Source of the DNA: Bacteroidota bacterium
Lineage (GTDB): Bacteria > Bacteroidota > Ignavibacteria > SZUA-365 > JAADGX01
DNA length: 5,371 nucleotides
Direction: 5' to 3'
Assembly: GCA_024276335.1 (NCBI GenBank)
Contig: JAJRXL010000334.1
Span: 1 to 5,371 of the forward strand
Under the pieces are notes generated by a model, which worked only from the letters and a program-made list of their open reading frames with translations, ran no database searches and was not told where the DNA came from. Below are positions 1 through 5,371 of the stretch, piece by piece. Numbering within the stretch: the stretch's first letter is position 1; every line of letters begins with the position of its first letter. The translations under genes and the position numbers were made by a program.

Positions 1-1
1 C

Positions 2-490
2 CTGCAACACCCCGATGCGATCCTCGACATGGTGCGCCCGGGGATCATGATGTACGGTGTGTACCCTTCCCGCGAGACAAAGAAATCCATTCCGCTGATG
101 CCGGTCCTGTCATTGAAGACCAGGGTCGTGTATTTCAAGGTAGTCAAAGCCGGCGCGCCTGTCGGTTACGACGGTGCGTGGAAAGCGACTGACGATACAC
201 GCATCATCACCATGCCCGTAGGATACGGCGACGGGTACCGCCGCGGCCTTTCCAACACGGCATCGGTGCTCATTCACGGACGGCGCTATCCCATCGTCGG
301 CAATATTTCAATGGATCAGCTCATGGTCGATATCGGTCGCGATTCCGCGTACAACGGCGACGAAGTCGTCCTTATCGGCTCGCAGGAAAACGAAACCATC
401 TCCTGCGAGGAATTGGCGGAACTGATCGCAACCTCGCCATACGAAATCCTCACCGGTATCAGCACGCGGGTTCCCCGGCGCTACGTCTGA
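2..490 (+). CDS. alr: Alanine racemase, C-terminal part (5' end outside window)
   Basis: This is the last 162 codons of a PLP-dependent alanine racemase, which interconverts L- and D-alanine in the cytoplasm to supply D-Ala for peptidoglycan. The frame is open from base 2, so the gene starts left of the window. The missing part of roughly 210 residues would hold the PLP-lysine barrel domain. Family motifs visible in order are DMVRPGIMMYG (bases 26-58), GYDGAW with the tyrosine at 167-169, GYGDGY with its tyrosine at 224-226, and GNISMDQ. The first tyrosine matches catalytic Tyr265 of the Geobacillus enzyme. It lies 19 residues before the second one, as Tyr265 lies before Tyr284 there, and the Met of SMDQ corresponds to Met312. 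The protein ends normally with a TRVPRRYV tail. At the Tyr354 position of the Geobacillus enzyme there is Thr, a position I regard as variable. The identification is firm; upstream partners are not visible. Confidence 0.95.
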   Translation: MQHPDAILDMVRPGIMMYGVYPSRETKKSIPLMPVLSLKTRVVYFKVVKAGAPVGYDGAWKATDDTRIITMPVGYGDGYRRGLSNTASVLIHGRRYPIVGNISMDQLMVDIGRDSAYNGDEVVLIGSQENETISCEELAELIATSPYEILTGISTRVPRRYV

Positions 491-586
491 ATTCTCTCAA
501 ATGATACGCTGATCTCCGGGCACAGTGGCGACGAGTCTTGACTCGCTCCATGCACCAACTTGGAAGTACAAGAGTTTACCGAACGT

Positions 587-1363
587 TTACGACTGCGCGG
601 ACAGTATAAACGTGAACGCCGCTTCTTTTTCGAGCTCTCCATCGATCGTCCACGTTCGTTCTATGAACCGCGCTTCACCCCAGCGGTCGATCGTTACAAC
701 CGTCGAGGAACGCGTACCGTACGTCGGACTGGTAATGAAGATGGGAGAAAGAAGACGCTCCCAGTCCGTGCCAACACCGGTGTCGGGGAGCTGGTCGTCA
801 GGCGCAACGGTGCGGTTGGAAAGGAGTGTGAAAAGGTTTTCGACGAGCGAGGCGCTTTCCTCTCGGAGGATTCCCTCGAAGGATGTCTTCGCCCTGCGGA
901 TCTTGGGCCAGGTTGTATCGATGAGATGGTTGCTCAATCCGTATATCCCGGGCGCGAGGCAGGTCGGGAGGTCGTTCACGTTGGAATAGTACCAGAACGA
1001 ATCCGCGTCCCCGACAATCAGGTTGAACCCATTGTACTGGCGCCCTTTGATCCGGAGCGCACGAAGAAACGCTTCCGGTGTCTCGTCCCCCAGCAGGAAA
1101 GCGGTCACGATTTCTCCCCGTGACGGGGCCTGGTCCTTTATCGACGTCAGGTCGCGGAAATTAGTAATAGCGGCGAAGCGCCCGGACTTCGTGATGCCCA
1201 TCCAGCTTCCCCCGGCCTTGAGGTCTTTGCCTGCCAGGAGATGGGGATACTCATCCCAGAAATCCGCGGGCGCGGTGGGGCGGTCATGAAACTCGTCTCG
1301 ATTTGCGGCAAAGATCAAGCGGTAATCCGGATGCCTGTCCAAAGCAAGAACAATCAGACACAT
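587..1363 (-). CDS. NRDE/TANGO2-family protein
   Basis: A 258-residue protein of the NRDE family, the bacterial relatives of eukaryotic TANGO2, at the usual full length. It starts MCLIV, and removal of Met1 would expose Cys2. This is the arrangement expected of the Ntn-hydrolase-like fold attributed to the family. The name-giving NRDE motif is at residues 21-24, followed by GGSWMGI (51-57), TNFRD (67-71), GLSNHLIDTTWPK (142-154) and a C-terminal YGTRSSTVV strand motif near 215-223. No signal peptide or membrane segment is seen, so it is probably cytoplasmic. The biochemical role of bacterial members is poorly defined. TANGO2 relatives have been linked to heme trafficking and to lipid metabolism, and nothing here decides between these. 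The conserved N-terminus fixes the start, although no clear Shine-Dalgarno precedes it. A perfect TATAAT lies about 80 bases upstream, so it may be transcribed separately from the hcr-like operon, which runs in the same direction. Confidence 0.9.
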   Translation of the reverse strand: MCLIVLALDRHPDYRLIFAANRDEFHDRPTAPADFWDEYPHLLAGKDLKAGGSWMGITKSGRFAAITNFRDLTSIKDQAPSRGEIVTAFLLGDETPEAFLRALRIKGRQYNGFNLIVGDADSFWYYSNVNDLPTCLAPGIYGLSNHLIDTTWPKIRRAKTSFEGILREESASLVENLFTLLSNRTVAPDDQLPDTGVGTDWERLLSPIFITSPTYGTRSSTVVTIDRWGEARFIERTWTIDGELEKEAAFTFILSAQS

Positions 1364-1443
1364 GGGTAATCAAGTTTAATCGATGAAGGATTAGCCTCAT
1401 AGTGAGCCGACCAATGACGTTCGCCGTTTCGTGGATCCTTTTC

Positions 1444-1449
1444 ATTATA
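1444..1449 (-). promoter_or_regulatory. Candidate -10 element for the NRDE gene
   Basis: The minus strand reads TATAAT, a perfect sigma-70 type -10 hexamer, in the AT-rich 111-base gap between the FAD-subunit stop and the NRDE start. Transcription would begin near base 1437 and leave an untranslated leader of about 74 bases. The hexamer 17 bases upstream is AAAGCG, a poor -35, and no TG extension precedes the -10. The case therefore rests on one hexamer plus its position. Confidence 0.4.
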
Positions 1450-1474
1450 GATTAAAATGATAACCCCGCTTTTC

Positions 1475-2440
1475 CTACGCGTCCACGTGAATTGAACCCC
1501 ACCATTCCTCGAGGTAGATATGGATCATCTCGCGCCGGTACTTCAGGGGAAGGAGGTCATTGTCAACCGTTTGGCAGCTCCTTCGCGCCCGGCGGTGCAG
1601 TTCTTCCAGGGAAAGCTCGGCCAAGTCGCCCTCGATGAGCACGGGCGCCATGGAAACTCCATTAATGCAAACGCGGATGTAATTGCGTTCATCGACGGCG
1701 GCTGCCACGGTACAAGAAGTAAAGTCAAGGCTCTCCCGTAATCGCAACTTGCGATACCACGAAGCCACCGGTTTGATCGGAACCTGGACGCGCAGAATGA
1801 TACCGTCATTCTCCAGGAGATTGTGATTGCGGATGCCGTCACCGGAATACAACGCCGTGAGGTCATAACGCTTCTCCCCCTTCTGGTCACGGACGACGAT
1901 AGTCGCGCCAAGCGCGATGAACGCCGCCGCCATGTCCGAGACGTTCCGGGAGTAGCACCCGGCATCCGTTCCCACCACCTGGCAGATGTCGCCGTTGTCG
2001 CGCAGGCAGGAACCGATCGAGGAGCGCCAGCTCCCGGATTGGTCGTAAAACGTGCACCGGTTCTTGACGAGCAAGTTGCCGCCCACGGTCGCGCTTTTGC
2101 GGATAACCGGCGTCGCGACGGAGCGGGCCGCTGTGGCCAGCAACGGGACTCTTTCCCTTACTACGACATCGGATATGATCTCGTCGAGCGTGACCAGCGC
2201 CCCGATGGAAAGCTCTTCCCCGTCAATACTAATGGCGTGCAACTCCTTGATCGCGGTCAGATCAATGACGTGATGCTCGGCGACCAGTTCCTGGCGCCGG
2301 TGAACCTCCAGGTCCGTCCCGCCCGCGACGTACTGGTAATCCCCGCGCAGTTCCCGCGCCCTGGCAACCGCTTCCTCCACCGTCGTCACCACGACGTATG
2401 AGCGCTCAGCGATTTCTTCCCTTGGCGAATCATTCTTCAT
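1475..2440 (-). CDS. hcrB: 4-hydroxybenzoyl-CoA reductase-type FAD subunit (beta) with extra [4Fe-4S] motif
   Basis: This is the 321-residue FAD-binding medium subunit of a xanthine oxidase-family molybdoenzyme. It would relay electrons between an external donor and the [2Fe-2S] subunit. FAD-binding motifs are VAGGTDL (38-44) and ATVGGNL (117-123). Directly after the second is an insert with four cysteines, C129, C145, C153 and C162, spaced 16, 8 and 9. This is the spacing of the cysteines (122, 138, 146, 155) that hold an additional [4Fe-4S] cluster in the beta subunit of Thauera 4-hydroxybenzoyl-CoA reductase, and surrounding residues (RCTFYDQS..WRS) also resemble that protein. Ordinary CO and xanthine dehydrogenase FAD subunits lack this insert. 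The length matches HcrB, about 324 residues. The start overlaps the large-subunit stop as ATGA and has AGGAG 8 bases upstream, so translation is probably coupled. The subunit class is certain. The HCR type is strongly supported, but the actual substrate is inferred. Confidence 0.88.
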   Translation of the reverse strand: MKNDSPREEIAERSYVVVTTVEEAVARARELRGDYQYVAGGTDLEVHRRQELVAEHHVIDLTAIKELHAISIDGEELSIGALVTLDEIISDVVVRERVPLLATAARSVATPVIRKSATVGGNLLVKNRCTFYDQSGSWRSSIGSCLRDNGDICQVVGTDAGCYSRNVSDMAAAFIALGATIVVRDQKGEKRYDLTALYSGDGIRNHNLLENDGIILRVQVPIKPVASWYRKLRLRESLDFTSCTVAAAVDERNYIRVCINGVSMAPVLIEGDLAELSLEELHRRARRSCQTVDNDLLPLKYRREMIHIYLEEWWGSIHVDA

Positions 2441-4737
2441 GATACCTGCTCCTGTTCAGCATTCTTCCGTGCTTTCAAGGCGGCCAGGACTTTGTCCGGC
2501 GTGATGGGCAGTTCGTACATTCGCACGCCCACCGCATCGAAGACGGCGTTGCCAATGGACGGCAGCACCGGGTGAATTGGTCCTTCTCCCGCTTCCTTCG
2601 CGCCGAACGGTCCCTCCGGATCGTTCGATTCCACGATGGTGATATCCATTTCCGGCGTGTCGAGCGCTGTCGGGATCCGGTAATCCGTGAAATTGCTGTT
2701 GAGAAGATGTCCGGCGTTGTATCGCATTTCCTCGCTCAACGCCTGTCCAAGTCCCATGTGGATGCATCCTTCGATCTGCCCCTCCACCGCCTTGGGGTTC
2801 AGGGCCCGGCCGCAATCGTGCGCTCCCCAGACCTTCACGACCCGGACATGCCCGGTGGCCGGATTCACTTCCACTTCGCTGATGAATGCCCCGAAACTGT
2901 ACGACGGACTGAGCCCGGCTCCCGCGCCCTTGAAATCGCCGCCGAGTTTCGGCGAGATGTACCACCCGCTCGTTGCCAGTGCTCCCCGTCCGGCAAGCGC
3001 GATTTCCACGCCGTCGTCCCAGCTCAAATCGAGACCGCCGTCCTCTGAAACAACACGCCCGTTGGTAAACATGATCGTGTCTTCCGGCACCTTCTTTTCC
3101 CGCGCCACTGCCCTGGATATTTCCGCCTTCATTTTTTCCGCCGCCTTCAGCGCCGCGTTTCCGACCATGAACGTGACCCGGCTGGAATAACTCCCGAGAT
3201 CCACCGGCGTGTGCCGGGTGTCTGCAGCCTTGACGTGGACACGCTCCAGGGGCAGACCCAATGTTTCCGCGACGACCTGGGCAAGAACGGTATCGCTTCC
3301 CTGGCCGATGTCGCTGGCACCGCTATACACGACCACGCCGCCGTCGAAATCCAGCTTGAGATGGACCACCGTCTGCGGATACCGGTTCCAAATGATGGGA
3401 AGCGCGCTACCGCTGATGTAAAACCCGCAGGCAACTCCCAGGCCGCGGCCGAACGGCAGCTTGCCGTAACGCCGATCCCAATCCGAGCGCTCGCGCACGG
3501 CGAGCAGGCAATCCTTCACGCCGTTGCTCGTAATACGCAATTGCCCGACCGTCAGTGTGTTGGAGGGCAGGAAATTCCCGAGGCGCAGATCGCAGGGATC
3601 GATACGCAGGTCATGGGCCAGGACATCGAGCGTTACTTCCATGGCATACCGGGGATTGACGGCGCCGTGCCCACGCATTGCCCCGCACTGTGGCTTGTTC
3701 GTGTACACGCGCCGCGTGCGGAAGCCGAACCTGTCGATGCGGTACGGCCCCTGGAGAAGGACGCCGTTATAGTACGTCGTAACAACGCCGAAACTCCCGA
3801 ATGCCCCGCCGTCGATCACGATGTCTGCGTTCAAGGCCTGGATTTTCCCGTCGTCGTCGCAACCCACGGAAATCGTCATGTCCGTGGGATGTCGACCGTG
3901 GTTGTTCAGAAAGACCTCTTCGCGAGAAAACCGGCACTTGACCGGCCGGCCGGTTTTCATGGCCAGGTGGGCCGTGATCAATTCGTGGGGAAAGGGGTCG
4001 CTCTTTCCTCCGAAACCGCCTCCCAGCGCAGGTTTGATGACCCGGATGCGATGCAGCGGGAGGCCGAGTATCTTTGAAAGCGTTCGATGCAGGTAATGGG
4101 GAACCTGCGTGGCGCTGATGACGACCAGGCCGTCGTCCTCGTTCCACGTCGCCACGGTCGCCATGGGTTCGGTGAAGGCGTGCGTCACACCCGCGAACCG
4201 GAACTTCAGCGTGCGGACATGAGGCGCTTCCTCCAATGCCGCCTCGGGATCATTGAAGCGCAGGGACGCGATCTTGTGGATATTCGTGCCGTTCTTGCAA
4301 TGTTCGTGAATTTGTTCTTCGGGTGCACATTCGGTGAGCGAATCTTCCGGTTCCAGGAACGCCCGAATTGGCTCGTAGCGGACTTCAACCAGGCGCACAC
4401 CCTCGAGCGCCGCTTCCTCGGTTTCCCCCGCCACCGCAGCGACGATTTCGCCAGCATATCGAACCTTCTCCACCGCCATGGCCGTCTCGTCCGGGCTGAC
4501 AGGCAGGACGCCGAACCCCAGCGGCAGGTCGCGCCCGATTGCCACCGCCCGAACACCCGGATGAGCCTCCGCTCTCGACGTATCGATGGACACGATGCGC
4601 GCGTGCGGGTGCGGACTGCGAAGGAACTTCACGTACAACATGTTCGGGAACTTGTAGTCGTCCGCGAACATGGCCTGCCCGGTCGCTTTCTTTCGGGCGT
4701 CAATATATGGAATACCCTTCCCTACAACCCTGGTCAT
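2437..4737 (-). CDS. hcrA: 4-hydroxybenzoyl-CoA reductase-type molybdenum subunit (alpha)
   Basis: This is the 766-residue catalytic large subunit, which binds the molybdenum-pterin cofactor. In 4-hydroxybenzoyl-CoA reductase it removes the para hydroxyl to give benzoyl-CoA. The N-terminal (a/b hammerhead) domain spans about 1-125 and the molybdenum-binding domain covers the rest. Visible motifs are the conserved Gln in ATQVPH (Q211), GGGFGGK (239-245), TTYYNG (320-325), AMRGHGAVN (353-361), GASDIGQGSDT (473-483), PVDLGSYSSRVTF (511-523) and GAKEAGEG (712-719). Glu718 is the expected catalytic glutamate, equivalent to Glu726 in Thauera HcrA. Tyr322 or Tyr323 may correspond to its active-site Tyr326. 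The CO-dehydrogenase loop with its copper-binding cysteine (AYRCSFR) is absent. Length matches HcrA, about 769. I chose the ATG at 4737 over one 66 bases upstream because GGAGGAG lies 8 bases before it, it overlaps the small-subunit stop as ATGA, and the conserved region begins there. The family is certain; the substrate is inferred mainly from its partner subunit. Confidence 0.88.
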   Translation of the reverse strand: MTRVVGKGIPYIDARKKATGQAMFADDYKFPNMLYVKFLRSPHPHARIVSIDTSRAEAHPGVRAVAIGRDLPLGFGVLPVSPDETAMAVEKVRYAGEIVAAVAGETEEAALEGVRLVEVRYEPIRAFLEPEDSLTECAPEEQIHEHCKNGTNIHKIASLRFNDPEAALEEAPHVRTLKFRFAGVTHAFTEPMATVATWNEDDGLVVISATQVPHYLHRTLSKILGLPLHRIRVIKPALGGGFGGKSDPFPHELITAHLAMKTGRPVKCRFSREEVFLNNHGRHPTDMTISVGCDDDGKIQALNADIVIDGGAFGSFGVVTTYYNGVLLQGPYRIDRFGFRTRRVYTNKPQCGAMRGHGAVNPRYAMEVTLDVLAHDLRIDPCDLRLGNFLPSNTLTVGQLRITSNGVKDCLLAVRERSDWDRRYGKLPFGRGLGVACGFYISGSALPIIWNRYPQTVVHLKLDFDGGVVVYSGASDIGQGSDTVLAQVVAETLGLPLERVHVKAADTRHTPVDLGSYSSRVTFMVGNAALKAAEKMKAEISRAVAREKKVPEDTIMFTNGRVVSEDGGLDLSWDDGVEIALAGRGALATSGWYISPKLGGDFKGAGAGLSPSYSFGAFISEVEVNPATGHVRVVKVWGAHDCGRALNPKAVEGQIEGCIHMGLGQALSEEMRYNAGHLLNSNFTDYRIPTALDTPEMDITIVESNDPEGPFGAKEAGEGPIHPVLPSIGNAVFDAVGVRMYELPITPDKVLAALKARKNAEQEQVS
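2449..2453 (-). promoter_or_regulatory. Shine-Dalgarno of the FAD subunit
   Basis: AGGAG on the minus strand, 8 bases before the ATG at 2440 and inside the end of the large-subunit gene. Together with the ATGA stop/start overlap it supports this start and coupled translation. Confidence 0.75.
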
Positions 4738-5276
4738 GATTGCATCTCCTCCGCCGCCCTGGAGATAGCCTCGACAATCTTGGCGTACCCGGTACAGCGG
4801 CACAGGTTTCCCGAGATAGCCTCCCTGATTTCCCGTTCATCGGGGCGCGGTTTTTCCCGGAGAAACGCGACTGCTGTCATCACCATGCCCGGCGTGCAGA
4901 AGCCGCACTGGATACCGCCGGTTTCCACCATGTGCTTTTGTACCGGGTGCAGTTCTCCGTTTTCCGCCAGCCCCTCGATGGTCGTGACGCGGCGGCTTGA
5001 ACACCGCGCCACCGGCGTCAGGCAGCTCAGCACCGGGACGTCGTCCAGGAGCACGGTACACGCGCCGCATGTTCCCTGGTCGCACCCTTCCTTCGTCCCG
5101 GTCAGGTTCAATCGTTCCCGTAACGTGTAAAGCAACGACTCGAACGGATCGACGAGCAGGCGACGGGAAACGCCGTTGACGATCATCTCGACCTCCATCA
5201 TGGAACGCTTCTTCACGGCCTCCGTCACGGCCGGTTCCACTTTCCGCTCCGTCTCTTCTCGAAAATCCCTATGCAT
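4734..5276 (-). CDS. hcrC: 4-hydroxybenzoyl-CoA reductase-type [2Fe-2S] subunit (gamma)
   Basis: This is the 180-residue small iron-sulfur subunit, which carries electrons between the FAD subunit and the molybdenum centre. Two cluster domains are visible. The N-terminal plant-ferredoxin-like domain has C65, C70, C73 and C85 (GCDQGTCGACTV...SC). The C-terminal helical domain has C124, C127, C159 and C161 (IQCGFCTPG and LCRCTGY). Gln123 is the conserved residue that contacts the pterin cofactor in this family. All eight cluster ligands are present. Usual members have about 155-165 residues and start near the MEVEMIVNGV stretch, which begins at Met27 here. I chose the upstream ATG because a perfect AGGAGG lies 7 bases before it and no good site precedes Met26 or Met27. 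This gives a charged 26-residue N-terminal extension without signal-peptide or Tat character. It is the first subunit gene of the enzyme, 33 bases after the SDR stop, and its own stop overlaps the large-subunit start. Confidence 0.92.
   Translation of the reverse strand: MHRDFREETERKVEPAVTEAVKKRSMMEVEMIVNGVSRRLLVDPFESLLYTLRERLNLTGTKEGCDQGTCGACTVLLDDVPVLSCLTPVARCSSRRVTTIEGLAENGELHPVQKHMVETGGIQCGFCTPGMVMTAVAFLREKPRPDEREIREAISGNLCRCTGYAKIVEAISRAAEEMQS
4746..4752 (-). promoter_or_regulatory. Shine-Dalgarno of the molybdenum subunit
   Basis: GGAGGAG on the minus strand, 8 bases before the ATG at 4737, within the last codons of the small subunit. It decides the start against the upstream in-frame ATG at 4803. 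Confidence 0.8.
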
Positions 5277-5283
5277 TTCACAT

Positions 5284-5289
5284 CCTCCT
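5284..5289 (-). promoter_or_regulatory. Shine-Dalgarno of the [2Fe-2S] subunit
   Basis: A perfect AGGAGG on the minus strand, 7 bases before the ATG at 5276, in the 33-base gap after the SDR gene. It favours the long form of the small subunit over starts at Met26 or Met27. No promoter or terminator is seen in this short gap, so read-through from the SDR gene is likely. Confidence 0.8.
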
Positions 5290-5309
5290 CGAAACCAGTG
5301 TCTCTTGAA

Positions 5310-5371
5310 TCAATAAACCGTCGCCCCGATGCTTTTCCCGCCGTCCACGTGAAGCACCTGGCCGGTGATGA
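5310..5371 (-). CDS. Short-chain dehydrogenase/reductase, C-terminal end (5' part outside window)
   Basis: The last 19 codons and stop of a gene entering from the right edge on the minus strand, too short to appear as an independent open reading frame. The peptide ITGQVLHVDGGKSIGATVY carries the classical C-terminal SDR signature (ITGQ.L.VDGG) found in FabG-like NAD(P)H-dependent reductases. The Rossmann fold, catalytic Ser-Tyr-Lys and substrate region lie outside the window, so neither cofactor nor substrate can be stated. Its stop is 33 bases before the small-subunit start on the same strand, with no terminator between. It therefore probably belongs to the same operon and may act in the same acyl-CoA or aromatic pathway. 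The family call rests on a short but very characteristic tail. Confidence 0.8.
   Translation of the reverse strand, partial: ITGQVLHVDGGKSIGATVY

Noticed and set aside
532..545. Inverted repeat CGAGTCTTGACTCG in the alr/NRDE convergent gap, a possible terminator
   Set aside because: Only a 5-base-pair stem with a 4-base loop is possible and no T-run follows on either strand, so it cannot be supported as a rho-independent terminator.
525..1123. Overlapping plus-strand open frames of 154 and 187 codons opposite the NRDE gene
   Set aside because: They are antisense shadows of a clearly conserved protein and show no motifs of their own.
1367..1393. TAATC/GATTA short repeats in the leader before the NRDE gene, a possible operator
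   Set aside because: Five-base arms in AT-rich sequence are expected by chance and no known operator is matched.
2437..4737. Possible aerobic CO dehydrogenase large subunit
   Set aside because: The diagnostic CoxL active-site loop with cysteine (AYRCSFR) is absent, and the partner FAD subunit has the HCR-type cysteine insert.
4738..4803. In-frame upstream ATG at 4803 that would lengthen the molybdenum subunit by 22 residues
   Set aside because: It would overlap the small-subunit gene by about 70 bases, the extra residues do not look like the family, and the ATG at 4737 has both an ideal Shine-Dalgarno and an ATGA overlap.
4087..5130. Long plus-strand open frame (347 codons) opposite the molybdoenzyme genes
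   Set aside because: It lies antisense to two well-identified genes, its translation is rich in Arg/His without any recognisable domain, and such open frames are common opposite GC-rich genes.
5278..5283. Start-stop element ATGTGA just before the small-subunit ATG, a possible translational control
   Set aside because: Its ATG directly abuts the AGGAGG, which is too close for initiation, so the overlap is probably accidental.

Overview
This window shows an ordinary bacterial gene layout: compact, moderately GC-rich coding DNA with strong Shine-Dalgarno sites and overlapping genes. The main content is a complete three-subunit molybdenum hydroxylase of the xanthine oxidase family. A reductase of this type suggests an anaerobic or facultatively anaerobic bacterium that handles aromatic acids. 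A Desulfobacterota-like Gram-negative would fit, but the lineage is only a guess from the sequence.

Left end (2-490, + strand): the C-terminal part of alanine racemase, cut by the window edge. It faces an NRDE/TANGO2-family gene (587-1363, - strand) across a 96-base convergent gap in which I see no convincing terminator. Upstream of the NRDE gene, 111 bases separate it from the molybdoenzyme operon. That gap holds a perfect TATAAT hexamer oriented toward the NRDE gene.

Right two thirds (1475-5371, - strand): a tightly packed operon. In transcription order it holds the 3' end of a short-chain dehydrogenase/reductase (5310-5371, cut by the window edge), the small [2Fe-2S] subunit (hcrC-like, 4734-5276), the large molybdenum subunit (hcrA-like, 2437-4737) and the FAD subunit (hcrB-like, 1475-2440). 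Both junctions inside the enzyme are ATGA overlaps, and each of the three subunit starts has a good Shine-Dalgarno sequence. The operon promoter must lie beyond the right edge.

The three subunits should form one cytoplasmic complex. Electrons would pass between an external donor and the molybdenum site through FAD and iron-sulfur centres. The FAD subunit carries a four-cysteine insert with spacing 16/8/9, which matches the extra [4Fe-4S] cluster of 4-hydroxybenzoyl-CoA reductase. That points to a ferredoxin-driven reductive dehydroxylase rather than a CO, xanthine or aldehyde dehydrogenase. The exact substrate is not proven. I see no mobile element, CRISPR array, RNA gene or clearly new system here.
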